Positions 43,471 through 56,195 of a DNA stretch of 64,000 bases are shown piece after piece. The stretch comes from Athripsodes cinereus (Eukaryota > Arthropoda > Insecta > Trichoptera > Leptoceridae). Numbering within the stretch: position 1 is the stretch's first letter; every line of letters begins with the position of its first letter. The translations under genes were made by a program, and so were the position numbers. Where the stretch lies: assembly GCA_947579605.1 (NCBI GenBank), contig OX388312.1, forward strand, positions 18,189,313 to 18,253,312, given 5' to 3'. The notes beneath the pieces were generated by a model. That model saw nothing but the letters and a program-made list of their open reading frames with translations, did not search any database and was not told the DNA's origin.

Positions 43471-44230
43471 GAAGTTATATGGCCCTCTCGATATTTATAC
43501 GAATCCATATCTTGAAATTAGCAATTTAGCCTATTTAGCCATGATCTTAGATTGGTTCTAGTTAAATGGTTGAGAAGAATATAAAACTGTCATTTTTACT
43601 CCACAATATATTTTTTTTATTTACTTATAACATAATATTCACGGTAGCTAGATATCTGTTGCGGTATATTTGTTAAAATTTGACAACAATAACATAATTT
43701 TATAATGACCTAAGGATCCTCAGATAGGAGATCTCCTACTAGCGATAAGGATGCGCCGTCATAAAATTGTATTATTCTCCCCTTTTCCCTATTTTCATCA
43801 AACAGGGTTGTTAATTTTGAAATAATATGTACTGACTGAGATCATAGATATTATATTAAATTATAAATAAATATTAATGAATCAATGAAAAATAAAAAAG
43901 GCATTACATTTTTGGAATCTATAATATTAAAGTACCAAACATTCCTAATTCATGTTCTTAAAAAAAATCCATTTTTTATACATTTAGTAGTTTTTTATGT
44001 TGAATGAGACACGCGTAATTTTTGTATATTGAGACGCTAATTGCCTGTATTTTTTTGTAGCGTTCCAACAGAGGGTGATTTTGCCAATCTGTAGGTATTA
44101 TGGGGTAAGAACATAATTATCAGCATAGCTCAAGACGTCAAGCACCACTTTCGCGGATATAGAGTCTAATGGATTTATTTGAAATTTATTTTCAAAAAAA
44201 TATATAAGGCATAAAATTGATGAGTAACCT

Positions 44231-44514
44231 CATCATCATCATCATCATCATCGCCCTCAACGCTCCTCTCGGGAGCACAGGGCAGAAACCAGCCTCCTCC
44301 ATTCAGAGCGTCTCTGTGCCAATTGCGTCACCTCTTTCCACGACATTCCTTGCGCTCTGATATCGTTGTCATAGGAACGGTGTATTGCGAAAGAGGGACG
44401 GCTGGGCCGACGGAGCCCCTGCGGACGGAAGAACAGTGCTCTTTTTGGCCAACTATCATTAGGCATTCTCAAAACATGTCCCAGCCAGGACCATCGTCTC
44501 TCCTGTATTACGGA
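44231..44514 (-). mobile_element. 5'-truncated LINE (SWPKRALFF family) with 12-bp TSD
   Basis: GATGAGTAACCT is duplicated exactly at 44219-44230 and 44515-44526. The 3' tail is a tandem GAT repeat. The minus strand encodes SVIQERRWSWLGHVLRMP, SWPKRALFFRPQG and EWRRLVSALCSREE, nearly the same as the copy at 18840. The 5' end lies inside the coding region. Confidence 0.88.
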
Positions 44515-44526
44515 GATGAGTAACCT

Positions 44527-46606
44527 ATATAACATTTATTTTTAAAAAATCACACCTGCTAGCATGTTCCCTATTAGAACTATGTACAGTGAATGATATG
44601 ATGGAGTAACAGCCCTAACATCTCAATATTATTAACAAGCTATATGGATTAAAGAAGTGGAAAAGTAAGCGGCCAGCCTTCCTCATGTTTTAACATGGTT
44701 TTGTGGTTTTACATAATAATTATTTATTTGATGGCTCTATTCCAACTACATAATAATATGAATTATTACTTACACACACATTTACCTATGCTGCCGCTGT
44801 ACATTCAACACAAGATGAATTTATTAATTAAAACTATTCAGAAGGTGCTATGTTAAAAAATAATTAGGTTTTTTCAACATTAATCATTAAAAATATAAAA
44901 CACCTAGATACATAATTATAACACTATGATTTTATTTAGGCACAACTTGTAAAACTCCATAATTTTAATTTATAAATTATGGCATTGCAGCCGAAACATA
45001 TGTCAAATTATTTTAAATATTTTGTAAAACAAATAAATTATAATAATTATAACATTTTTTTTCATTTACAGACATGTTTTATATTTAGCAATGAGACATT
45101 TCGTGTAATCTGCATTTTGACAAGTTTCATTGATATCGAGAGTTGTTTTGTTTAGGTGCAAATTTTTAATAATTAAAGTATTCTGCTAATGAACATTATC
45201 TGCATCATAATTCATTCATTGTAATGAATGAATGAATGAACGAGACTGTATATACGTAGGCATGTTAAGATGACCGGAATATTATTTATATATATTTTTA
45301 AAATTAATTGTAACGCATGATGTTGAATGCGATAGCTTACCTTTGAAAGAATTACCTTTTTATCTGTATCTAAATATGTTTTGTGTTTATGCTGTGAAAT
45401 TAAATAATCTTTATGCCTGCTTCTTTGGATTTTCAAAATATGTAGGTATGTATTAAATAAATTAAATTCATCTTATTCCATAGTTGGTTACCGTTTTAGA
45501 CTCTATCAAAACCTTGGTTACGTTTTTTCTTGTACATAACAATAAAACGTTAAATGGTAACCAAATGTAAATTAAATAAAAAATGAAATGTTCCAAAGGA
45601 TAAAATATTTTCAAATCATACTGTCAACTGACTTTTGTATTTGATTATTACTTTTCGCCACCTACATTCTTTAGGAAAGATCTATGAGAAAAACACTCAA
45701 CGGTTATTTCATGAACACAATAATTAATAACTTCATTACATAATTAATACGTAGGTATTAATTTCTGATATATATTTTTTTTTATATGGCACTAGCGCAT
45801 TTTGGAAAGTGATTGACTAGTTACACATGTCTCTATAAGTTTATACGCTAACTACCGATATGGTTGTTATACATAATATTAGGTTCCTATGTCTATGTAT
45901 TGTTTTATATTAACTAGTATTATTATTAATAATAATAAGGGGCTGTTAATTAAAACGACGGTTGATTGTTATTATGAAAAGGTATATATCATTTACTAAA
46001 ATGTAAATTACAATCTGATATAAATCAAATGGATTTTTTGGGTAATTTATGACTTTATTTGTTTTATGTTTTTGTTACAGTTTTATTGCTATTGTGTATA
46101 AATAATAATATCTACTACATATCTATAATACTTATATATTATCTATTAAATTCTGATGCTCATTATAATCTTAAAGACCTGCTTTTCTATTCTATTTGTA
46201 TGCAAACTCGTAAAACACTGAGAAAAAACATTTATAATCAGATACATATTTTGTTAACTAACCAATCGTTTCGTTTTATATTTTGCTATTTTAATTAATA
46301 CAAACTCTTTCATCGGTGATAATGATCTTAAAATTTAATGTATCTTGTATCTATACTAACAATATTTAAAAATAAAGAAATATGTATTACCATATTACAT
46401 CTATATTTCTCGCGCATTCTATCACTATTGTATTGACGCATCAATAGGGAATGTCTATCCCAATAATTACCTTCAAACTCATGGAGAATGAATTTTTTTA
46501 ATTAATAACGCTGAAATAGCAAGTAAAAACATTGTATTTCTAAAGATTGTAATTTAATCGATTGGATGCGAAGTGCAAGAGTCTTTGAAGGATATGGCTT
46601 CAGAGG
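44527..46606. other. gene-free AT-rich stretch
   Basis: No exon or element recognised. GAATGAATGAATGAAC at 45226 is a short simple repeat. Confidence 0.35.
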
Positions 46607-46614
46607 GATGTGTC

Positions 46615-46983
46615 GTTGCGAGATAGAGTGAAGAATGAGGATATCAGGAGAATGAGCGGATGTGAGAGGAGTGTTGTGGACAGAATGCGTGTAAACATGT
46701 TAGATGGTTTGGAAATGCTGAGCGGATGCAGGATGAAAAGATGACAAAGAGGATGTATTTATCTGAAAGATGTGAGGAAGCGTGAACGTCCAAGAACCAC
46801 GTGGCTTGATCACGTAGATCAAATTCTCAAGGAGAGCCGCGTGTTGAGTAAGAGAAATCGGCGTGCATATATGAGAAACTGGATGAATGTAGAGGAAGCG
46901 AAAGAAATATGTAAGGATAAATCTATATGGCGCTCCGTTCTCTCTGCCTACCCCACCTGGGACATGGGGTATAGTATAGTATA
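46615..46983 (+). mobile_element. 5'-truncated LINE (TAG-tail family) with 8-bp TSD
   Basis: GATGTGTC at 46607-46614 and 46984-46991 brackets a copy that starts at GTTGCGAGATAGAGTGAAGA and ends in GGGTATAGTATAGTATA. It aligns with 22545 onward of the copy at 22177 but has small deletions that break the frame (for example near 46698 and 46770). Confidence 0.8.
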
Positions 46984-46991
46984 GATGTGTC

Positions 46992-48444
46992 CCAATAGAG
47001 ATAAGTAATCAATAAAAACATTTTTTTTAACTCTATATTTTGATAAAACTTTATTTGATTACTTACTATTAGCATCACTGTATCATTATATCACTGCAGT
47101 GTATCATTATATACATGTAGCATAAAGATCTCTTCAAAACTTTTCCAAGCTTTTCGATCTCGAGCAACACGAGCCCGCTGCGTTCTCATCGCCTGGACTG
47201 GACAACTTTATCAACATATTTTTTAAGTTTCTCTTTCTGTTTTTGTCCTCTGGTCTTCAACTCTCAATAGCAAAATTTTAAGGTGTCCACCAGTAATGAA
47301 TATATTAATCCATCAAATAGTTATTTTCTAAGCCTTATCCTAATATTATAAAGTTGCATAATGAAGTTCATATTATATAGCGGTATAGCGCCCGTATGGT
47401 GTTAATAATAATATAAATATTATGCAAGTGTTATCATATTGGATGTCCTCATACGTAATACTGTAATAACATAATATAAATATGTTGCCTTTATTAGTAT
47501 TATGTTTTAAAAATGCTTTTACTGATCTTAATAATATTATATTATTACATAGATTACAAACTTAATTACTAAACGTTTACTTCAATTGCTTATTTTTTAT
47601 AATGTCATAGTGTAACCTTACCTATACATACACATATATTCGTGGCTATTATTCTATTATACACTCGTTTACACTCATCTTTTTCTTTCTCTAGTTTGGC
47701 ACATCTTCCAAAGCGCTCAGTTCGTTGATGCTTTTTAAGATTACGCTTACTCCAAGATACTAATGCAAATAATGTTTACTCTAGGGAAGAAGACAAACTG
47801 TGTAGCTGTGCAAGAAAACTCTTGATAATGTCAAACTATCTTGAGTAAAGCGCTCGAGTATATTATAATCATTAGAGTGAAAAATAAACAGTCTTGTTGT
47901 TTTGATACATTTTTACAATTCTTACTTAAAATCTACCTACCTATAAATACATTTGATTGATATGTTTTGTTAAACATGTTTTACTTTTGCGCTGAACACC
48001 TACACTAATTTTTATTTAAATAAGTAAAGATTATTCTTTATTTATGTGTTCCCTTTATTAAAATACACTTTAAAGGAAGCGTCAATTTTTAATTACTATT
48101 TGATTAGTATGCTAATCCTTAGCAGTATATTAAACACTTCGCATCTGGTGTGTGTTATATTTAAGCTAGTAAATAATATTTGCATTGTGTCTAATAAAGA
48201 GAAATATTTAATGAGACTATCCTAATCAAAATCTTAATCCTACGTGCATGTTCAAGTGAAAAAATATACCTTCTTAAAAGTTGTGGTTTTAAAATAAAGG
48301 TTGTTGCTGTTATTGTTGGTTTTATAGATTTTGTTCCCAATCCAATAAGTAAGATTTTTTTTTTAATCTTTCTAAATAACATTTTTAGGCTCTGATATCC
48401 TTTTGTAGAAGCGGTAAATTAAAAATAAAGGTCTACCAAGTTGG
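46992..48444. other. gene-free AT-rich stretch
   Basis: A GC-richer piece at 47155-47205 (GAGCAACACGAGCCCGCTGC) is not identified. The rest is AT-rich with no element named. Confidence 0.35.
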
Positions 48445-48860
48445 AAATACTATACTATACTATACCCTAACTCCGTATCCCAAGTGGGGTAGGCAGAGAG
48501 AACGGAACGCCATGTCGCTCTATCCTTACATACTTCTTTCGCTTCCTCTACATTCATCCAGTTTCTCTTACATGCACGCCGATTCCTCTTACTTAACACG
48601 CGACCGTCCTTGAGAATTTGATCCACGTGGTTAAGCCACGTAGTTCTTGGACGTCCGCGCTTTCTCACACCCTCTCTTTCAGGTAAATACACCCTCTTCG
48701 TCAATCTTACACCATCCATTCGCTCCACATGACCAAACCATCTCAATTTATTTACACGCATTCTATCAACAACACTCCTCTTGCATCAACTCATTCTTCT
48801 AATATCCTCATTTCTTACTCAATCACGCAATGTTTTACCTACCATTCTTCTCAGTGAAAA
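48445..48860 (-). mobile_element. LINE fragment (TAG-tail family)
   Basis: Minus-strand copy whose tail reads GGGTATAGTATAGTATAGTA. It encodes MRVNKLRWFGHVERM, RLTKRVYLPEREGVRKRGR, NWMNVEEAKEVCKDRATWRS and VLSAYPTWD. The frame is intact from 48761 to 48450; upstream it has decayed (stop near 48785). No clear target duplication. Confidence 0.75.
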
Positions 48861-51150
48861 AACATCTTTAGATCATATGATATTCTGAAACCATAATCCA
48901 TTGAAGATCTCAATTTCTACTGCATCACGGGGAAGACATATCGAAAATTATGTGTAAGAAGATTATTTAGGAAGATTCTTACTATATAATTTAATGTTAT
49001 TTGACTCTAGAGATCATTAGACTTATTGTCGAAGAATTGCAATATGTATTGCAATAGGTAACTTTTATAGTAGATAATGTATGATGATAGTAAGTACATA
49101 AGTTTATTAGCATTAACAGGCACGTACTATAATATTGTTATTATGATTACATTACATATATATTATATTGCTTGAGTAACCACCAGCTGTCACATTGTTT
49201 ACGTCCCCTAATCAGACGGTTCCAATTGAGACGATTATATTATTATGAAGTATAATCGTCCTCTATTACTGTTTATCTCCTACAATTTTAAGTACGTATT
49301 GCACACATTGGCAGTTACGAATATCTACTTTATTATTGCATGTAGGATTATAAAACGAAGCTTAACCACCCGACATCGATTTACTTTCATACAAGTGTTA
49401 TTATTGAGCATCGGGTGGTTCACAGATCAAGCCTGAGATAGTAGTATGACATAAGATATCACTTCTTTCAAGAGGAAGTTTTTGAATTACCTTATCTTTT
49501 GATTTAGAAAAAAGTATATAAAAAACAAAATCAATACGATGTAATTTTTATAATGTTTAATACGATGTAATCAAAATGATGTAATTTTTTACATTGAGAA
49601 TTCTAATTTACTTAAATTTATCTCGATGTTGAGTTATCGAATAGTTGATTATCACAGCCCTTTTTCACAATTATCACAATTCTTTGATTAGTTGGTATTA
49701 TTTGTATGAAAAAAAAACTGAAAGATTGATAAACTTGAACGTTCTGTAAATCAAATTTGAATAATTATTGACAATAAATCAAAAAAATAGTTCTACCCCA
49801 AAAATAGTAACAGATTAAAAAATTGTTCACTAATCAGATCAAAACATAGTTCTGCTAGTCGGTGGTTGATTGCCGATATAATTTCACATTAAAATAGTAG
49901 GCAAGTTATGACGAATCACCCAGTATAGGATTAGTACCTACATAGGTAATTGTATGCATTTTAATATAGTACAATTCACCAACTGCATACAAATCAGTTT
50001 GATGATTGTTGAATTGAGTTCAACAGTCAGTCAGTGGTCAGTATGGATATTTATTATTATGTAGGTGTGTATTAGGAGTTAGGAGATATCATTACAAGTA
50101 CTAGTAAATAAATTAATTCAAGTGATATCACGCAGTCAATAATAAAAAGGTAGGTACGAGTATAATGTGGACGGATTACTAATAAATGCAGATACATACC
50201 TGCTCGAATAAAATCACAAATTCATCAGTTTAACAATTCTTAGAGGGCGAGTTTATACCTAGATTGTGATATCTTCCAACTAGCCCGGTTACACAAAACA
50301 GTTTTTAAGATTACTTCGCAACATTGAAACATCAAAAAATATTTGATATGTATTCTACGAATTCAGACTTGCTTGAACTGTGTTTTTTTTTTCAGGAAAT
50401 CTTTTGACATAGGTTTCGGATTTACCGGATTCACAGTTTCCCTTAAGGTTTTAACGATGGTTTGGTATTTGTTTACAATCTAAACTCACTTTACAGTTTC
50501 GGACCATTAGCCATCCTCAGGCTATTTTAATCAACATTGTATCAAATGAAAATTATTTTGTACCTCCTCGCAGTCGCAGCTAGTGTCTTATCCATCCAGA
50601 TAGTTACACTAGGTACTTATAATTTTGGATAACATGTACAATGTACATTGTACATAAATCCGAGTATCTACTGTATATTAATTCATGTAGATACTGTAGT
50701 TGCCATTGCAAACAATTTATTTATTGTCTTGGTGCATCACAGATTAGCAAAGGACAGCTGGTCAATTCTGCACGCGTGCTCTTACTAATCTACTATAGGA
50801 TGAAATTGTTAAACATATTATTACTACGTACTACATACTAGTCTTTAATTCCATCATTGCTCGAGAACTTATCATTAAATGGACAAAAAATATTAAGCTG
50901 TTGATAGCAATAATCATAATTTCACACGTTATCTCGAAAAATGAGGAAAGATAATTAAAACACCTAATCCAAAAAACAATATTTAGACAGAACATAAAAA
51001 AACGATATTTTATTCCTCATTCTAAAATTTAAGCATCATCTCAATAAAATTGTTAAATCTTGGTCAATAAATATGAAGATAATATGTTTGTTGACACCAA
51101 GTAAGTAGGTACGTTATTAAATAATCAGCGGTATTATTACTTGCTCCTTT
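48861..51150. other. gene-free stretch
   Basis: Contains a possible LINE 3' end at about 50205-50295 and the perfect 20-bp palindrome TGTACAATGTACATTGTACA at 50635-50654. A 10-bp inverted pair (AACCACCCGA) lies at 49366-49418. Nothing else is recognised. Confidence 0.35.
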
Positions 51151-51313
51151 GCCCGAAGTCGTAACAAATTTTAGCGTTACGTTTTCGTGTTGTGTACGTT
51201 TTCGTAGCTAAAATACACAATAGTTACGAAAATCGTCACTTTGGGGCAAAGTCGTTTATATTCGAACGATTGCGACACGAAAACGTAACGCTAAAATGTG
51301 TTTTGACTCAGGC
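51151..51313. mobile_element. MITE, TTTTAGCG family, copy 1
   Basis: The ends pair as inverted repeats with AATTTTAGCGTTACGTTTTC on the left and ACGTAACGCTAAAATGTG on the right. The right end, TAAAATGTGTTTTGACT, is identical to that of the element at 60900. Length is about 163 bp, almost equal to the other copy. Confidence 0.65.
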
Positions 51314-51959
51314 CTCGACTGCATGTTTTTTGCCGGAGTATACCGAGTCTTTTTTATAAATGGTATTACTTTTTTGCTTAGTGAAACTAAATCATACATA
51401 AATTACTTATTTACAAACGAACCTAAATATTTGTACTGCGATTATTAATGATATCACCCTCACATATATGTTATAATATTTAATATTAAGTTTATTGCTG
51501 TATATATGGGTGCAGTGTAGGTATAATACAAATGTAGTGTGTATGTATGTAACGACTATATTGTTATGTGTCAGATGTAATATTATTCTATTACAACTAA
51601 TTCATAACAATCACATTTTATTATTGCAGCTCCTGAACGATGTTCAATCCCAGTGATCAATATAACGGTCAAAATAATTAAAAAAATTATTTAAATCACT
51701 CATGTAGATCATACTACACAGTAATCCTGTGCGACGTCTCCCTCTTGGGAAACCAGCTTGGAGAAAACTAAAATGTGTATTTTTATACCAATAAGCACAC
51801 TTTCTCACAAGCAATAGTTCCCTACCCAAATATCAAGAGCATTTGACTCGACACCTTAAGTGAAAATATGTAAATTATGAAATCGTGAATAATATAAAAC
51901 TCCCATTTTTTTCTAAGAACATTAAAAACGATGTATAAAAAAATAACCATGTATGTATC

Positions 51960-52075
51960 TGTTCCTTGACGCTACACCCCAAGTGGAGTAGACAGCGAGA
52001 GAACCGAACGTCAATTTGATATATTCTTATATACTCCTTCATTCAGTTTCTCATATAGACACTCTCTAACATTAT
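51960..52075 (-). mobile_element. short old LINE fragment (TAG-tail family)
   Basis: TACACCCCAAGTGGAGTAGA, CAGCGAGAGAACCGAACG and TTCAGTTTCTCATATAGACA are the complement of the family's 3' end. Confidence 0.5.
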
Positions 52076-52943
52076 ATTATATCCTCTTTCTTCTTATTCA
52101 AACATTTTAAATAAAACGAGTAAAATTCCAAGAAAATATTTGAGCATCTAAGATATATCTTGGTTGATGTATATTAGAAAATATCAACCCGAAACTAGAA
52201 GCGCTGAATGCTAAAGACGACTGGCTTGGATTTCACAAATTTGAAAAATCTGGAGATCTATTGTTTCGAAGGCTTCGACTCTAGAAGGGCTATTCAGTGA
52301 TCGGAAATGAGTATGACTAACACTAAAGAATATTGTAATTACTCAATGATACAATTTAAAACGTAGCAGTGCCAACAATACAATAGGATATTGAATATTA
52401 TTATGATTTATACTACCTACATAACATTTTCTTGTTTAATAATTAAATTGATTGAATCACCTCAACAGCTGATGATTCTAATGAATGAATGAAAGCAAAC
52501 TATTGGTCTGACGCATGCGCTGTATGATTGTCACGCTCCACGATGTCAAATACTAGGTACCGATATTATACCATCAATCTATGTAATAATATATTGTACC
52601 GTATTGATGAGTATCTTCTGTTCAATCATCTGGGCACTGAGATGTAAGGAGCAGTACGATGAAAAATAACAGTAAGATTTTAATATTTCTTTATTGAAAT
52701 AATTACTCTTGTTCACTATTTCACATAATATAAATAGGCACCTACACAAAAGGTATTAAAATAATATGAACAAGGATCCATCTACCACACTAGTCGTAAG
52801 GCATAATGAATAGTGAATGGGTTATTGATTGAATTAGTGTGTGTGTCAGTTTGACCATGAAACACGAATGAATCAAATGTGTTATAAAAAGAGTTAGTAT
52901 GTCAGCCTGTGCAGATAGATAATGAGCCACGTATGTCATGAGT

Positions 52944-53075
52944 GCCATCATGGTATTACGGTATCTCCCACAAACGGAGTCGACTAACTCTATGTAAAAA
53001 AAATATGTAAAAAAAACTCTGTACCACCAAACATATTCAAAATTAATTCTCATTTTTTTCATACTTTTCAAAATA
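52944..53075 (-). repeat. SINE-like repeat, 3' remnant
   Basis: CATCATGGTATTACGGTATC, TCCCACAAACGGAGTCGACT and CATATTCAAAATTAATTC match the family only in part. Confidence 0.35.
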
Positions 53076-53282
53076 CAGTTTTTTTTTCATAATAGGCCAT
53101 ATAGTTATTGTGTTGTAAAATGTAAAAAAATTTTTAGTATTGCCCCAGAACAGATTTCGATCTAGTGGGGCATTATATTCCAATATGATTTTTACTGTTA
53201 TTTAAAAATGTAAAATTTTGGAAATAAATAAATAAATAAAAAAAAAATAAAAAATAAAAAATATGTAGGTATATTGAATGAT

Positions 53283-53325
53283 TTATTCGGCGACGTGTCA
53301 TGGAGCATCCATCGCAAGATACCTC
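53283..53325 (-). repeat. LINE 3'-end relic (GGCGCC family)
   Basis: TTATTCGGCGACGTGTCATG and GAGCATCCATCGCAAGA are the complement of the 3' end at 33885-33930. Confidence 0.5.
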
Positions 53326-53577
53326 GAAAGACATACAGCAACAGGAAATAAGTATATATATGATATGTAAACCTTTTACAACTCCTATAATAAACAGCTG
53401 ATAGCTAGTACACTAATATGAATTTTACAAGAAAAACTTTCTAATATCCTTTGCAAAAATCCCAATACATAGTGAAATAGCAGCGAATACTATTTCAACT
53501 CACTGATAGCTATTACAGAGACTGCGTGAATCAACCAATATGTAATACATAGTTGATTAGAGAATAATTAGGTATGT

Positions 53578-53597
53578 TGTGTGTGTGTGTGTGTGTT
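53578..53597. repeat. GT microsatellite
   Basis: A run of about nine GT units. A second GT-rich segment lies at 55518-55566. Confidence 0.8.
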
Positions 53598-54139
53598 GTA
53601 TTATTATTTGCTGTGACAAAGCAGAAGGATGACCCCTCGTCCGGTGTCATGCCCTGGACCCTGTTGCACCCACACACGCTCACACAGGACACATATTACA
53701 TACATCACCAATCAGCGTTTCTTGTTACGTCAGCAGCTGATCACACTGTCTTGAGGAGTTAGCATCAGTTATTTGACAGGGTGATGTCAAATATTTCATA
53801 ACTTTTTTGTAACGTTCCACATTCTTCATAAATTTTCAATTTTGAAAAATTAAACCCTTCTTCAAAGTAAAAGCTCTCGTTAATTAACTCAATAATACAA
53901 AGATGTATATAGATAATACAAAAAAATACATTTGTTCTTGAGCAATTTGATAAAATATTTCTAAGTTTCTGTTTTCAAAAGCTTTCGCATTAATCGTGAA
54001 CTGCTTTTCATTTGATAACTCATTAATCTTGTAACCTTGTGAAAGTATTGATACAATGTGACAAAGACTTCGCATTTTTCAGTTATAGTTGTAGAAAATG
54101 AATGCTTAGTATAAATCTGAAAGGGAGAGCATATCATTT

Positions 54140-54350
54140 AAGGAGACCCACCGTCCACCAGAATTCCGGGGACTTCCATTTATTCTGGGAAATTCTAAGC
54201 TTACGAGCTATCAGTAAGGAGAGTCAAAACAACATTTCCGTAGAACAACATTTCAGAAGCAAAATGAAAACTACCCTTTTCACAGACGCCCATAAGACAG
54301 TCAAAGAATCGTAAAAGGGCGTCAAAGAAACAAATCATCCAACATCATCA
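54140..54350 (+). mobile_element. decayed LINE C-terminal fragment
   Basis: Blocks like LRRPTVHQNSGDFHLFWEIL and FRSKMKTTLFTDAHKT resemble the end of CR1-like proteins. It ends with AAATCATCCAACATCATCAT, like the 3' end of the GGCGCC family. Confidence 0.55.
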
Positions 54351-54811
54351 TCATAAGAGTGGTTTATGCGTGTATAAAAACTTAATGTATATTTTGTATT
54401 AATTTCATTGGTCACTGTTCAAATACGCACCTGTATAACTTTCTGATCACTCAATTAATAATTACTAATAGTAAAACAATAGTGTTATACGAATAATAGA
54501 TATTATTTACAAACACCCTGGCTACACTGAGTGACAATTAATTATATAATTATTAAGGTCAAGTCGGCCGGACGCTGGCGCTGTTGTGTGTATGAATGGA
54601 TTAATTACCGAGACTACTTCACTCAATGAACCGCTATATATACTACATTAATTTGTATATTATATAGGTACCTAATAATTTCTCTATCAAACTTCTACAG
54701 CTAGTGTACATATAATTACTTATTTATAATTCATTTACTAACACCCCGAACTAGTAACACTTATTCATAATCAATTTCATCATAATTTTCATTTATAGGT
54801 ACATGACATTT

Positions 54812-55022
54812 ACACGTGGGGCAGCCAGTGAACTTACTGCGTATAAAATTTTATAAATGTCGTCCTCTTCGTGCCAATAAAAGTTATACAATCAGGATGG
54901 ATGGCATACCTCAACGCTGAATTGAAGATGTTAAATGTCTGTGATAAATAAATAAATGTGTTTTACGAACACCTGCCTTTTACAGGACACTCGAAAGCTT
55001 TTGCTGGGAGCCCCACGGTACA
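54812..55022 (-). repeat. SINE-like repeat, nearly complete
   Basis: Minus-strand copy with GGGGCAGCCAGTGAACTTAC, GTCGTCCTCTTCGTGCCAAT, CAACGCTGAATTGAAGATGT and ACACCTGCCTTTTACAGGAC, reaching the 5' end at GGGAGCCCCACGG. It contains an extra TAAATAAATAAA stretch. Confidence 0.6.
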
Positions 55023-55265
55023 TAATAATTTCTTAATGTTTTCATGTATGCATTATTTTTAAATTGCTTTTCCCTTTATTTGTTCCAAAAAATTAGTCGG
55101 ATTGTTAATTGTCAGCACTGAAATAACTTTTGTGTACTGTTTGTTGTGTACTTAAAATAACTGGTATGTGATTTAGAATAAAAATGTATTGCAATAAATT
55201 CGACAATTTACTTAAATAATTATTCTTACCTCTATTATAAGATATGAATTTAATGATTACTACAT

Positions 55266-55395
55266 AAGTTTGCCACCCATCCTGAATGTCTTGATTTTAT
55301 ATTGGCACGGAGAAGACAGCTTGCATATTTTATATGCAGCTGGTCTGCTGGCTACCCCACTTGTGGGATATGCCGTGATGGTATAGATAGATAGA
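55266..55395 (+). repeat. SINE-like repeat, 3' half with ATAG tail
   Basis: GCCACCCATCCTGAATGTCT, TTGGCACGGAGAAGACAGCT, CTACCCCACTTGTGGGATAT and GCCGTGATGGTATAGATAGA. Almost identical over this half to the copy at 6335, so relatively young. Confidence 0.65.
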
Positions 55396-55854
55396 TACAT
55401 AATTAAAAAAAAAGTTTTTATTACAAATCTCGTTGTTATAATACGGTATAGAAAAATAAGCGAGAAAATAAATATTATTGGCTACATCTGCCACAAGTTA
55501 GGATCGCCACTAAATATGTGTGTGTGTACACTTGTACAGTGTGTTTGTACTGTGTGTGTGTGTGAGAGTGTGTACAGGAGCATGATCTTGCTACTTGAGG
55601 TTAATTATTTGTAATTACAGTGCAATTAAACTGTTGACTTGAACTGCTAAGATTATATTACAACTGCTTTTATAGGTATGTATATCCAGCACATGTCCCT
55701 CTGAGCGCAGATTGCAATAAGGGATTTATCATTATTGTCAAATAGATTAACTTCATCTCCGGTCAGCTGTTGTTTTATTCGCAGATGCAATTAATTAAAG
55801 AAATAATAATATACCCCCAATTCAATCCAATCCAACAGCCTTTTAACACTTTTC

Positions 55855-56020
55855 CCAAGAGCTCAGGGCAGCTCAGGGCACCACGTCCCACGATATTCCT
55901 AACTCTCTGATGTAGTTATTATGGGAACAGTGTTTTAACAGAGAGCGAAGTCCTGGCCGTCGAAAACCTTGTGGACGAAGTAACAGGTTTTTTAGGAACT
56001 ATCATTAAACATTCTTAAAG
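55855..56020 (-). mobile_element. decayed LINE fragment (SWPKRALFF family)
   Basis: CACGTCCCACGATATTCCTA, GGGAACAGTGTTTTAACAGA and GAACTATCATTAAACATTCT match the complement of the copy at 44231 with indels. It ends at the left border of a MITE. Confidence 0.55.
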
Positions 56021-56021
56021 A

Positions 56022-56195
56022 AGGGTTACTCTTGATAAAATCTAAATACGATCTTAATCCTACGACGCCCGACGACTATAGTCAAATCTCGCGGTAGCGC
56101 AGAATGTTTGGCTATACAGTAGTCCCTTTGCGCGTCGTATGATTAAGATCAAGACAAGATTAAGATCGTATTTAGATTGTATCAAGAGTGACCCC
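56022..56195. mobile_element. MITE, GGGTTACTCTTGA family, copy 1
   Basis: The left end AGGGTTACTCTTGATAAAAT then CTAAATACGATCTTAATC is mirrored at the right end up to 56195, giving arms near 40 bases. A relative is at 58485-58688. The target duplication is not visible, perhaps because the flank is another repeat. Confidence 0.7.

Noticed and set aside
53574..53762. Frame starting in the GT microsatellite
   Set aside because: Begins in simple repeat (Cys-Val run) and has no homology I can recognise.
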